50,185 nucleotides of DNA from Azospirillum sp. TSO22-1 (GTDB taxonomy: Bacteria; Pseudomonadota; Alphaproteobacteria; Azospirillales; Azospirillaceae). Positions 32,733-40,529 of this stretch are shown here, piece after piece. Both the position numbers and the translations under genes were made by a program. Where the stretch lies: NCBI RefSeq assembly GCF_003116015.1, contig NZ_LGQZ01000026.1, forward strand, positions 1 to 50,185, written 5' to 3'. The notes beneath the pieces are model-generated. The model was not told the origin of the DNA and made no database searches. It worked only from the letters and a program-made list of their open reading frames with translations. Numbering within the stretch: the first letter of the stretch is position 1; the number at the start of each line of letters is the position of its first letter.

Positions 32733-32975
32733 ATGAGCAGGACCACCAGCGCGGACGGCAAGGGTGGGTCCGACATCGTCGGCCGGCTCAGTCAGATGAG
32801 CAACCGCACCAGCCTGATGGTGATCGACGCCACGCTCGCCGCCCTGCCGAAGGATCTGCCGAAGGATGGGCAGGGCTACGCCGACGCGGCGGCGGAGATC
32901 CGGGCGCTGTCGCGCCGCATGATGCAGGCCGCGCAGGACTTCCAGGCGACCGTCGAGCCGGTGCCGGCCGAATAG
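32733..32975 (+). CDS. Small hypothetical protein under a CtrA-type site
   Basis: An 80-residue cytosolic protein. The N-terminal 15 residues are Ser/Gly/Thr-rich; the remainder is helical (RLSQMSNRTSLMVIDATLAA, AAAEIRALSRRMMQAAQDFQ). No cysteine, membrane segment or known domain. The ATG at 32733 follows CGGGGCTTTCC. Its CtrA-type promoter site hints at a cell-cycle, chemotaxis or flagellar connection, but that is inference only. Confidence 0.55.
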   Translation: MSRTTSADGKGGSDIVGRLSQMSNRTSLMVIDATLAALPKDLPKDGQGYADAAAEIRALSRRMMQAAQDFQATVEPVPAE

Positions 32976-33160
32976 ACGGAACGGCGCCGCCCCTTCCCTT
33001 TTCCCGACGCGTCGCCTCCCGCCACCTCCGACGGGGTGCCTCTTCCGCGTGCCCGCACACGCGTTTCGCGGAACAATTTCAGGCATCGAAGCGTTCATAG
33101 GCGCGGAACACGGATGCCGGCGACACGACCGGCACGCGCAACAGGGAAAAGGACGTACCC

Positions 33161-33643
33161 ATGAAGGTCTTTGCCTGCATGGCCTTCGCCGTGGCGATGG
33201 CCGCCGGTGCGGCGTCGGCGCAGGGCGTGCCCGACGGCTCCTACCTGGAAACCTGCGACAACGTGCGGATGCGCGGCGACACGCTGTCGGCCACCTGCGC
33301 GACCCGCAACGGCCGGGCGGTGCAGTCGTCGCTGCGCAACGCCATGGACTGCTCGGGCGGCATCGAGAACATCAACGGGCGGCTGGCCTGCAGCGGCCAG
33401 GGCGGCGCTTATTACGGCGGCGACCGCTACGGGAACGGCGGCTACGGCGCCAGCGACGGCTACGCGCCGGGCGGCAGCTACCTGCGCAGCTGCACGGACG
33501 TCAGCGTCTCCGGCGACACGCTGTACGCCACCTGCCAGACCCGGAACGGCCGGGCGGTGCAGTCGGAGCTGCGCGGCATCCAGCGCTACCAGGGCGGCGA
33601 CATCAGCAACTGCAACGGCACCCTGCGGCCCGGCCGCTGCTGA
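33161..33643 (+). CDS. Secreted tandem cyanovirin-N homology (CVNH) protein
   Basis: The 160-residue precursor has a signal peptide (MKVFACMAFAVAMAAGAASA) and two CVNH-like repeats, about residues 26-77 and 105-160. The repeats share GSYLxTCDNV or GSYLRSCTDV, GDTLxATCxTRNGRAVQS and a final GxIxNxNGxLxC pattern. Four Cys per repeat fit the conserved pairs. A Gly/Tyr-rich linker joins them. CVNH proteins bind high-mannose or related glycans and are known from cyanobacteria, fungi and scattered proteobacteria. AAAAGGACGTACCC gives a strong ribosome site. It may be a secreted lectin; ligand unknown. Confidence 0.8.
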   Translation: MKVFACMAFAVAMAAGAASAQGVPDGSYLETCDNVRMRGDTLSATCATRNGRAVQSSLRNAMDCSGGIENINGRLACSGQGGAYYGGDRYGNGGYGASDGYAPGGSYLRSCTDVSVSGDTLYATCQTRNGRAVQSELRGIQRYQGGDISNCNGTLRPGRC

Positions 33644-33657
33644 TCTTTAAGAAAAAG

Positions 33658-33681
33658 GGCCCGCCGGCGCCCCGGCGGGCC
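33658..33681 (-). terminator. Intrinsic terminator of the tsaD-EVE operon
   Basis: A 10-bp perfect stem GGCCCGCCGG/CCGGCGGGCC with a 4-base loop. On the minus strand it is followed by CTTTTTC, and it lies 5 bp after the EVE gene stop, so it ends the six-gene operon. On the plus strand it can end the CVNH transcript as well. Confidence 0.85.
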
Positions 33682-33685
33682 TCTC

Positions 33686-34099
33686 TCACGCCTCGATCCC
33701 CGCCAGTTCGCAGACCCGCGCCCATTCGGCGTCGGTCACCGGGCACACCGACAGGCGCGACTGGCGCACCAGCGCCATGCCGGCGAGATCCGGGTCGGCC
33801 TTGATCTGCTTCAGCGTGACCGGCGTCTTCACCGGTTCCACCGGCGACACATCGACCATGCCGAAGCGGCCGGCCTCGTCGGACGGGTCCGGGTAGTATT
33901 CCCGCGCGATCTCGACCACGCCGACCACCTCCATCCCCTCGTTGGAATGGTAGAAGAAGGCGCGGTCGCCGACGCGCATGGCCTTGAGGTTGTTGGCGGC
34001 CTGGTGGTTGCGCACGCCGTCCCAGTGGGTGCGGCCGTCCGCGACCATGCGGTCCCAGGAGTACTTGAAGGGCTCGGACTTCAGAAGCCAGCGGGCCAT
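33686..34099 (-). CDS. EVE domain protein (ThyN1-like)
   Basis: The 137-residue protein is a single EVE domain (PF01878). The start WLLKSEPFKYSWDRMVADGR, WDGVRNHQAANNLKAMRVGD and FFYHSNEGMEVVGVVEIARE are the hallmark strands. EVE domains are PUA/YTH-like and bind modified nucleobases. ThyN1 homologues are widespread and their bacterial role is unsettled. Its start is 15 bp after the YciI stop in an operon with tsaD, a standard alphaproteobacterial context. It is the last gene before a strong terminator. Confidence 0.92.
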   Translation of the reverse strand: MARWLLKSEPFKYSWDRMVADGRTHWDGVRNHQAANNLKAMRVGDRAFFYHSNEGMEVVGVVEIAREYYPDPSDEAGRFGMVDVSPVEPVKTPVTLKQIKADPDLAGMALVRQSRLSVCPVTDAEWARVCELAGIEA

Positions 34100-34114
34100 G
34101 CGCGCCGTCTCCCG

Positions 34115-34399
34115 TCAGGCCTTCGGGAACACGCGCCGCCAGGGGCGGATCTCGACCTTCTCGAACAGGCCGGCCTTGGCGTAGGGGTCGTTGTCGGCGA
34201 AGGCCTGGGCGGCGGCCTTGTCCTCGAACTCGACGACCAGCAGGCTGCCGACCATCGAGGCGCCGTCGTCGCCGAGCAGCGGGCCGGCGGCGAAGATCTG
34301 CTCCTTGTGGGCTTCCAGGTAGTCGAGGTGGGCGTTGCGGTTGGACGCGCGCACCTCGGACGCACCGGCCTTGTCGGTGCAGTGGAACATGAACAGCAT
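34115..34399 (-). CDS. YciI family protein
   Basis: The 94-residue ferredoxin-like alpha+beta barrel belongs to the YciI/DGPF group. MLFMFHCTDKAGASEVR, NRNAHLDYLEAHKEQIFAAG and GSLLVVEFEDKAAAQAFADN, DPYAKAGLFEKVEIRPWRRV are the family blocks. The conserved His in AHLDYL and Asp in NDPY are present. Roles are uncertain (some members have dehydrochlorinase-like or muconolactone-isomerase-like folds). GGAGGG precedes the ATG. The position between gpsA/protease and EVE genes is conserved in many alphaproteobacteria. Confidence 0.88.
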   Translation of the reverse strand: MLFMFHCTDKAGASEVRASNRNAHLDYLEAHKEQIFAAGPLLGDDGASMVGSLLVVEFEDKAAAQAFADNDPYAKAGLFEKVEIRPWRRVFPKA

Positions 34400-34469
34400 G
34401 CTGGGGAACCCTCCGGTTTCTTGACCGCCCGGACGGTAGCGCAAGCGCGGCCCGCCCGAAAGGCCCCGT

Positions 34470-35183
34470 TCAGGGCAGGTGGCGGGCGAAGGTCGCCGCC
34501 GGCACCGCGACGTTGGCCTCCGCCCCCACCGCCACGGCGATGCCCAGCACCTCCCAGCGGCCGTCGCGCCGCGTCAGCAGCGGCCCGCCGCTGGTGCCGC
34601 GGGTGCCGGAGCAGTCGTGCAGCACCAGCGGCGCCCCGCCCACGGCGGCGCGGCCGGTGACCCGGCAGGCGGTGTCGGCCATCAGGCGCTGCGCCTTGTC
34701 CTGGTTGAACCCCGCCAGCGCCACCGGCAGCCCGGGCGGCGGCAGCTGCACCGCCAGCGGCAGCACCGGCACCGGCGGCTCCGCCGACAGCGTCAGCAGC
34801 GCCCAGTCGGTGCCCACCGCGCCGGTCCGGGCGCGGTCGTCGGCATCGTCCAGCGCGTAACGCTCGACCGTGACGTGGGTGCGGAAGGTCCCGCCCTGGT
34901 AGCCGAACAGCACGTGCAACGCCTGCGCCGGCACCATGCGCTGCGTATGCTTGCTGTACAGGCAGTGCGCCGCGGTGACCACCAGCCGCGGGGCGATCAG
35001 CGCGCCGGTGCAATGCGGCCCGGTGCTGCTCTGCACCTTGGCCAGCGAGCGCCACGGCTCCTCCGCCACCGCCACCGGCACCCGCCGGTCGACCGCGCCG
35101 AGACCCGGCAGCTCGGCGCGCGACTGCGCCAGGGCGGGCGGCGCCAGCAGCGCCAGCAGCAGCGCCGCCCCGGGGGCCTTCAC
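34470..35183 (-). CDS. Exported trypsin-like serine protease
   Basis: The 237-residue precursor begins with a GTG codon (35181-35183) that overlaps the gpsA stop (GTGA); GGAGG sits just upstream. It has a signal peptide (KAPGAALLLALLAPPALAQS) and a chymotrypsin-fold catalytic triad: His in LVVTAAHCLYS, Asp in GTDWALLTL and Ser in GTRGTSGGPLL. Cysteines are placed for disulfides (HCTGAL...AAHC, ACRV...HDCSG). No PDZ domain is seen, so it is not HtrA-type. A trypsin-like protease in the tsaD-gpsA operon is unusual. Confidence 0.88.
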   Translation of the reverse strand: MKAPGAALLLALLAPPALAQSRAELPGLGAVDRRVPVAVAEEPWRSLAKVQSSTGPHCTGALIAPRLVVTAAHCLYSKHTQRMVPAQALHVLFGYQGGTFRTHVTVERYALDDADDRARTGAVGTDWALLTLSAEPPVPVLPLAVQLPPPGLPVALAGFNQDKAQRLMADTACRVTGRAAVGGAPLVLHDCSGTRGTSGGPLLTRRDGRWEVLGIAVAVGAEANVAVPAATFARHLP

Positions 35184-36196
35184 ACCGCCTCCTCGCGGAA
35201 CGGCCGGGCCAGCAGGCCCTGGATGGTCTCGTCGACGCTGGCGCCGCGGTTCAGGATGGCGTCCACCGCCGCGCAGATCGGCATCTCGACGCCCAGCCGG
35301 GCGGCGAGCGCTACCACCGCGCGGGCGGTCCACACGCCCTCCGCCACCGAGCGGCGCTCGCCCAGCACCTCGTCCAGCGTGCGGCCCTGGCCGAGCGCCG
35401 CACCCAGCGACATGTTGCGCGACTGCAGGCTGGAGCAGGTCAGCGTCAGGTCGCCCAGCCCCGACAGCCCCATCAGCGTCTCCGGCCGCGCGCCGAGGCG
35501 CAACGCCAGCCGGGTGATCTCCGCCAGCCCGCGGGTGATCAGCGCGGCGCGGGCGTTGTCGCCGAATTTGCGCCCCTCGACCACGCCGCAGGCGATGGCC
35601 AGCACGTTCTTGACGGCGCCGCCGATCTGCGCGCCGACCACGTCGTCGGTCAGGTAGGGGCGGAAGGTGCGGCTGCCCAGCGCCTCGACCAGCGCGGTGC
35701 CGATGGCGGCGTCGCGGCAGGCCAGCGTCACCGCGGTGGGCAGGCCGCGCGCCACCTCGGCGGCGAAGGTCGGGCCGGAGAGGATGGCGAGCGGCGTGCC
35801 GGCGGGCAGCGCCGCCTCCACCGCTTCGTGCATCAGCGCCTGGGTGTCGATCTCGATGCCCTTGGCGCAGATCACCGTCGGCGCGCCGGGCTTGAGGTGC
35901 GGTGCCAGCGCGGCGCAGGCCGGGCGCAGGTGCTGCGCCGGGGTGACCAGCAGCAGCGCGTCGCAGCCCGCGAGGTCGGCGAGGTCGGAGGTCACCGCCA
36001 GCCCGGCGGGGAGCGGCACGCCCGGCAGGTAGTCGCGGTTCTCGCGGTCGCGGCGGATGGCCTCGACCACCGCCGGCTCGCGCGCCCACAGCAGCGTGTC
36101 CCGACCGGCGCGCAGCGCCGCCAGCGCCAGCGCCGTGCCCCAGGCGCCGCCGCCGACGACGCCGATGCGCGTGAAAGACCTGGCCTCCGCTGCCAT
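35180..36196 (-). CDS. gpsA: Glycerol-3-phosphate dehydrogenase (NAD(P)+)
   Basis: The 338-residue enzyme reduces dihydroxyacetone phosphate to sn-glycerol 3-phosphate for phospholipid synthesis. The dinucleotide motif IGVVGGGAWGTALALAAL begins near residue 12. NRDYLPGVPLP, ICAKGIE, ILSGPTFAAEVARGLPTAVT and the catalytic Lys region GGAVKNVLAIACGVVEG follow, then FGDNARAALITRGLAEI and GLGDLTLTCSS. Length is typical. It is encoded between the GNAT gene and the protease, and its TGA overlaps the protease GTG. Confidence 0.96.
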   Translation of the reverse strand: MAAEARSFTRIGVVGGGAWGTALALAALRAGRDTLLWAREPAVVEAIRRDRENRDYLPGVPLPAGLAVTSDLADLAGCDALLLVTPAQHLRPACAALAPHLKPGAPTVICAKGIEIDTQALMHEAVEAALPAGTPLAILSGPTFAAEVARGLPTAVTLACRDAAIGTALVEALGSRTFRPYLTDDVVGAQIGGAVKNVLAIACGVVEGRKFGDNARAALITRGLAEITRLALRLGARPETLMGLSGLGDLTLTCSSLQSRNMSLGAALGQGRTLDEVLGERRSVAEGVWTARAVVALAARLGVEMPICAAVDAILNRGASVDETIQGLLARPFREEAV

Positions 36197-36228
36197 ACCC
36201 CTGCCCCCCGATGCGATTCTGCCGCTGT

Positions 36229-36708
36229 TTAGGACGCCGCCCCGGGCGCGTCCAGGGCCACCTTCATGCCGACGTGCGTCGCGGCGAACCCCAGCCGCTT
36301 GTAGAAGCGCTGCGCGTCGGCGCGCACCACCTGCGTGGTCAGCTGCATCATGGTGGCGCCCTCCGCCCGCGCCTCCTCCATGGCGTGGCGCAGCAGCGCC
36401 GAGCCGATGCCGCGGCCGCGCAGCGATTCATCCACCCGCACCATCTCCACCTGGGCGCGCGGCACGCCGCGGCGCGACAGGCCCTGGAGGATCGTCAGTT
36501 GCAAGCAGCCGACGATCCGCCGGTCCAGCTCCGCCACCAGCACGCGGTTGCCGCCCTGCGCCGTCATGCGGTCGAAGGCGGCGTAGTAGGCGCCGGCCAG
36601 TTCCGGGGTCCAGGCGTCGCGGCCGGTCGAGATGCTGTCGGCGGCGAGCAGGCGCACCACCGTCTCGACGTCGTCGCGGGTGGCGGTTCGAAAGGTCACG
36701 GCGCTCAT
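36229..36708 (-). CDS. GNAT family N-acetyltransferase
   Basis: The 159-residue protein has the GNAT fold: start [20 protein letters not shown], then [20 protein letters not shown] and the acetyl-CoA loop [20 protein letters not shown] (R/Q-x-x-G-x-G/A). [20 protein letters not shown] is the terminal motif. Its start overlaps the tsaD stop (ATGA at 36705-36708). A RimI-like acetyltransferase near tsaD is common, but this protein is closer to small-molecule or toxin-resistance GNATs, and the substrate is unassigned. Confidence 0.88.
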   Translation of the reverse strand: MSAVTFRTATRDDVETVVRLLAADSISTGRDAWTPELAGAYYAAFDRMTAQGGNRVLVAELDRRIVGCLQLTILQGLSRRGVPRAQVEMVRVDESLRGRGIGSALLRHAMEEARAEGATMMQLTTQVVRADAQRFYKRLGFAATHVGMKVALDAPGAAS

Positions 36709-37778
36709 GCCTTCACTCCTGCACCGACGTCCGGCCGGCCGATGGCCGGCTTGGCGGTGGGATCGAGCGGCCAGCGCGGGCGCGGCGCGAAATCCAGCCC
36801 GTCGGTCTGGCCGAGCCGCAGCCGCTCGATCCCCGCCCAGGCGATCATCGCCGCGTTGTCGGTGCACAGCCGCAGCGGCGGCGCCACGAAGGGCATACCC
36901 TCCTTCTCGGCCAGCCCGGCCAGCCGCGCCCGCAGCGCCTTGTTCGCCGCCACGCCGCCGGCCACCACCAGCGCGCCGCCCTGCGGGTGCGCGGCCTTGA
37001 AGGTGCGGATGGCGCGCTTGCAGCGGTCGACCATCACGTCGGCCACCGCGTGCTGGAACGCCGCGGCGAGGTCGGCGCGATCCTCAGGCGTCAGCGGCTT
37101 CGGCAGCTCCTCCACCGCGCGGCGCACCGCCGCCTTCAGGCCGGAGAACGAGAAGTCGCAGCCCGGCCGCCCCAGCATCGGCCGCGGCAGCGTGAAGCGG
37201 CCGGGATCGGTGGCCTCGGCCGCCGCCGTCTCCACCTGCGGGCCGCCGGGGTAGCCCAGGCCGATCAGCTTGGCGGTCTTGTCGAACGCCTCGCCCACCG
37301 CGTCGTCGATGGTGGTGCCGAGCCGCCGGTAGGCACCCGGACCCTCCACCACCAGCAGCTGGCAGTGCCCGCCGGAGACCAGCAGCAGCAGGTAGGGAAA
37401 CGCCACGTCGTCGGTCAGCCGCGCCGTCAGCGCGTGGCCTTCCAGGTGGTTGACGGCGACGAAGGGCAGCTTGCGCGCCGCGGCGATGGCCTTGGCGGTC
37501 ATGACGCCGACGATGACGCCGCCGATCAGCCCCGGCCCGCCGGTCGCCGCCACCGCGTCAAGATCGCCCAGCCCAATCCCGGCTTCGTCCAGCGCGCGAC
37601 GGATCAGCCCGTCGAGGTGTTCCAGGTGGGCGCGCGCCGCCACTTCCGGCACCACGCCGCCGTAGGGGGTGTGGTCGGCGATCTGGGAGAGCACGACGTC
37701 GGCACGGATCTCCCGGGCGTCGGTGACGATGGCCGCCGCCGTCTCGTCGCAGCTCGTTTCGATTCCAAGGACGATCAT
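36705..37778 (-). CDS. tsaD: tRNA N6-threonylcarbamoyladenosine synthase subunit TsaD
   Basis: The 357-residue ASKHA-type ATPase transfers threonylcarbamoyl to A37 of ANN-decoding tRNAs together with TsaB and Tsa[19 protein letters not shown] and [17 protein letters not shown] contain the family opening and the metal-binding Hxxx[29 protein letters not shown] and [16 protein letters not shown] complete the nucleotide site. [17 protein letters not shown] and [17 protein letters not shown] follow. Divergent from a plus-strand methyltransferase with only 48 bp between starts, and one gene away from hemC, the classic alphaproteobacterial arrangement. Confidence 0.97.
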   Translation of the reverse strand: MIVLGIETSCDETAAAIVTDAREIRADVVLSQIADHTPYGGVVPEVAARAHLEHLDGLIRRALDEAGIGLGDLDAVAATGGPGLIGGVIVGVMTAKAIAAARKLPFVAVNHLEGHALTARLTDDVAFPYLLLLVSGGHCQLLVVEGPGAYRRLGTTIDDAVGEAFDKTAKLIGLGYPGGPQVETAAAEATDPGRFTLPRPMLGRPGCDFSFSGLKAAVRRAVEELPKPLTPEDRADLAAAFQHAVADVMVDRCKRAIRTFKAAHPQGGALVVAGGVAANKALRARLAGLAEKEGMPFVAPPLRLCTDNAAMIAWAGIERLRLGQTDGLDFAPRPRWPLDPTAKPAIGRPDVGAGVKA

Positions 37779-37826
37779 GGCCGCCAACCTAGCCGCTCGG
37801 GCTTTCCGGGTATAGGGTCTCGTCTT

Positions 37827-38660
37827 ATGAACAGGGATGTGCCCGACGAGGATGCGGCGGTCCGCTACTACGACGGCGACTACCCGTCGCTGGAGACCGG
37901 CGACCCGCGCCCCGAGCAGGTGGTGCAGCTGGAGCGCATCGGCATCCTCGGGGATGTCGCCTGGTACAAGGAAGTGGCCGCCCGCGTCGGCGGCCCGATC
38001 CTGGAGGTCGGCGCCGGCACCGGCCGGCTGAGCATCCCACTGGCCCGGATGGGGCTGGAGGTGTGGGCGGTGGACGTCTCGGCCGGCATGCTTGCCCAGC
38101 TGCGCGCCAAGCTGGAGCGCGAGGAGGCATCCGTGCGGGCGCGGGTCCACGTGGTGCAGCAGGACGCCGCAACCCTGGACCTGCCGGTGCGGGATTTCCC
38201 GCTGGCGCTGCTGCCCTTCAACACGCTGATGCTGATCCCCGACCCGGAGGACGAGCGCGCCACCCTGGCCGCCATCGCCGCCCACGCCGCGCCGGGGGCG
38301 GTGCTGGCGCTCGACGTGATGAACCCCTCGACCCTGCCGCTGGAGCCCGAGCGCACCCCCGCCCCCTCCGAACCGCGCACCGCGCCGGACACCGGCAACC
38401 GCTACGTCCGCATGGCGATGAACACCGGCCTGGACGCGCAGCGCCGGCAGCGCGTCTGCGGCTGGTACGACGAGCTGCTGCCCGACGGCACGGTGCATAG
38501 CACCGACTTCGCCTTCCGCTGGCGGATGATCGTCCGCGACGAGCTGGAGGCGATGCTGGCCGATGCGGGATTCGCAATGGAGACGCTGGCGGGGGATTTC
38601 GAGGACGCGGCGTGGACGCCGGAGAGCCGGCGGATGGTGGTGACGGCGAGGCGCAACTGA
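37827..38660 (+). CDS. Class I SAM-dependent methyltransferase
   Basis: The 277-residue cytosolic enzyme has the Rossmann motif [20 protein letters not shown] (about 63-81), acidic ribose ligand [15 protein letters not shown], and motif IV region [13 protein letters not shown]. The N-terminal [20 protein letters not shown] and C-terminal [20 protein letters not shown] match the small-molecule methyltransferase_11/25 group. It is inserted between tsaD and hemC, which are normally adjacent in alphaproteobacteria. A similar protein is encoded at 44095-44910. Substrate unknown. Confidence 0.85.
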   Translation: MNRDVPDEDAAVRYYDGDYPSLETGDPRPEQVVQLERIGILGDVAWYKEVAARVGGPILEVGAGTGRLSIPLARMGLEVWAVDVSAGMLAQLRAKLEREEASVRARVHVVQQDAATLDLPVRDFPLALLPFNTLMLIPDPEDERATLAAIAAHAAPGAVLALDVMNPSTLPLEPERTPAPSEPRTAPDTGNRYVRMAMNTGLDAQRRQRVCGWYDELLPDGTVHSTDFAFRWRMIVRDELEAMLADAGFAMETLAGDFEDAAWTPESRRMVVTARRN

Positions 38661-38725
38661 TTTCGGTCAAGGCATCCACGCCGGGGGTTTGCAAAGTGCG
38701 GACAACGGCATAGAAACTCGGACCC

Positions 38726-39652
38726 ATGACGACTCAGCTCCGCATCGGCACGCGCGGCAGCCCTCTGGCGCTGGCGCAGGCCCACGAGACCCGCGACCGC
38801 CTGAGCGCGGCGCATCCCCACCTCGCCGCCCCGGGCGCCATCGAGATCGTGGTCATCAAGACCACCGGCGACCAGATCCTCGACCGCACCCTGGCGGAAG
38901 CCGGCGGCAAGGGCCTGTTCACCAAGGAGCTGGAGGACGCGCTCCTCGGCGACCGGGTGGACCTCGCCGTGCACTCCATGAAGGACGTGCCGACCTGGCT
39001 TCCGGACGGGCTGGAGATCTCCACCCTGCTGCCGCGCGAGGACCCGCGCGACGCCTTCTTCTCGCGCTCCGGCAAGGGGCTGGACGAGCTGGAGCCGGGC
39101 TCCGTCGTCGGCACCGCCGGCCTGCGCCGGCAGGCGCAGGTGCTGGAGCGCCGGCCCGACCTCAAGGTCGTGCCGCTGCGCGGCAACGTGCAGACCCGCC
39201 TGAAGAAGCTGGACGCCGGCGAGGTGGACGCCACGCTGCTGGCGCTGGCCGGCCTGCGCCGCCTCGGCCTGACCGACCGCATCACCGCGATCCTCGAGCC
39301 CGAGACCATGCTGCCCGCCGTGGCGCAAGGCGCCATCGGCATCGAGATCCGCAGCGCCGACGAGCGCACCCGCGCCCTGCTCGCCCCGCTGCACTGCGCC
39401 GAGACGGCGGCCCGCGTGACGGCGGAGCGGGCGCTGCTCGCCGCGCTCGACGGCTCGTGCCGCACGCCGATCGCGGCGCTGGCGCGGCTGGAGGGCGACA
39501 CCCTGGTCTTCGAGACCAAGGTGCTGTCGGCCGACGGCCGCCAGGTCTTCACCGCGCACCGCACCGGCAAGGCGGCGGACGCGGCGGCTCTCGGCGCCGA
39601 CGCGGGGGCGGAGATCAAGGCGCAGCTGCCGCCGGACTTCTTCACGCCATGA
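38726..39652 (+). CDS. hemC: Porphobilinogen deaminase (hydroxymethylbilane synthase)
   Basis: The 308-residue enzyme polymerises four porphobilinogens into hydroxymethylbilane. RIGTRGSPLALAQAHETRD, VVIKTTGDQILDRTLAEAGG, KELEDALLGDRVDLAVHSMK and LRRQAQVLERRPDLKVVPLR are all family signatures. The dipyrromethane-cofactor Cys is in LLAALDGSCRTPIAAL (about Cys 249). It is followed by hemD with a 4-bp overlap, so the first steps of tetrapyrrole synthesis are co-expressed. Confidence 0.97.
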   Translation: MTTQLRIGTRGSPLALAQAHETRDRLSAAHPHLAAPGAIEIVVIKTTGDQILDRTLAEAGGKGLFTKELEDALLGDRVDLAVHSMKDVPTWLPDGLEISTLLPREDPRDAFFSRSGKGLDELEPGSVVGTAGLRRQAQVLERRPDLKVVPLRGNVQTRLKKLDAGEVDATLLALAGLRRLGLTDRITAILEPETMLPAVAQGAIGIEIRSADERTRALLAPLHCAETAARVTAERALLAALDGSCRTPIAALARLEGDTLVFETKVLSADGRQVFTAHRTGKAADAAALGADAGAEIKAQLPPDFFTP

Positions 39653-40401
39653 CGGGAGGGGGCTTGCGCCTCCTCATCACGCGGCCGGCGGAGGACGCCG
39701 AGCCGCTGGCCCGGCGTCTGCGCGAGCTGGGCCACGTGCCGAGCGTCGAGCCGATGCTGGACATGGTCTGGCTCGACGGCCCGGCGCCGGAACTGAAAGA
39801 CGTACAGGCCCTCCTTTTCACCAGCGCAAACGGCGTACGGGCGTTCGTCCGGCGTACGGATCGTCGCGACCGGCCGGTCTACGCGGTCGGCGACGCCACC
39901 GCCCGCGCCGCCCGCGAGTCCGGGTTCGATTCGGTCGAGAGCGCCAGCGGCGACGTGTACGCGTTGGCCGAACTCGTCGGCGAACGCGGCCGGCCGGAGG
40001 CCGGGGTGCTGCTTCATGTCGCAGGCACCACCGTGGCCGGCGACCTGTCGGGACTGTTGGGAAGCAAGGGCTTCGCCGTACGCCGGGAGGCCATGTACGA
40101 GGCCTGCCCCTCTGCCGTTCTGGGAAGGGGGACCGCGGCCGCCCTGGCCGAAGGTGGGATCGACGCCGTACTGATTTTTTCTCCCCGTACGGCCCGTTCG
40201 TTTGTTAGGTTGCTGCGCGGGGCCGGGCTGCTCGACCGTTGTCGTACGGTCGACGTGCTCTGCCTCAGTCCGGCGGTTGCGGAGGCCGCCCGTACGTGCG
40301 ACGCGGAACATGTTCCGTGGAAAAGCGTACAGGTCGCCGAACGGCCGGAACAGGACAGCCTGCTCGCTCTGCTGCCGGGTCGGGGCCGCGGCGGGGCTTA
40401 G
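39649..40401 (+). CDS. hemD: Uroporphyrinogen-III synthase
   Basis: The 250-residue enzyme cyclises hydroxymethylbilane with inversion of ring D. RLLITRPAEDAEPLARRLRE opens the first HUP-like domain. ALLFTSANGVRAFVRR and the second-domain IFSPRTARSFVRLLRGAG contain the conserved Ser/Asn and Ser/Thr hinges. Divergence elsewhere is normal for HemD. ATG 39649 overlaps the hemC stop. Codon use is unusual for the window: GTA valine and CGT-ACG pairs are frequent, and the word GTAC occurs 11 times in 753 bp. Confidence 0.92.
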   Translation: MTGGGLRLLITRPAEDAEPLARRLRELGHVPSVEPMLDMVWLDGPAPELKDVQALLFTSANGVRAFVRRTDRRDRPVYAVGDATARAARESGFDSVESASGDVYALAELVGERGRPEAGVLLHVAGTTVAGDLSGLLGSKGFAVRREAMYEACPSAVLGRGTAAALAEGGIDAVLIFSPRTARSFVRLLRGAGLLDRCRTVDVLCLSPAVAEAARTCDAEHVPWKSVQVAERPEQDSLLALLPGRGRGGA

Positions 40402-40529
40402 GGCATGCGGTCGACAGCCGGTCGGGCCCGCGAGGGCGCCGGCCGTTCACGGCGTTCCGCTGGGACGACGCTGGCCGATTTGAGGAAACGCGTCGCCCAT
40501 AACCAAAAATCGCGACCAAGAAGGCTTCC

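Noticed and set aside
37779..38498. N-terminal extension of tsaD across the methyltransferase
   Set aside because: TsaD has a canonical start [13 protein letters not shown] at 37778; the extension is antisense to the methyltransferase.
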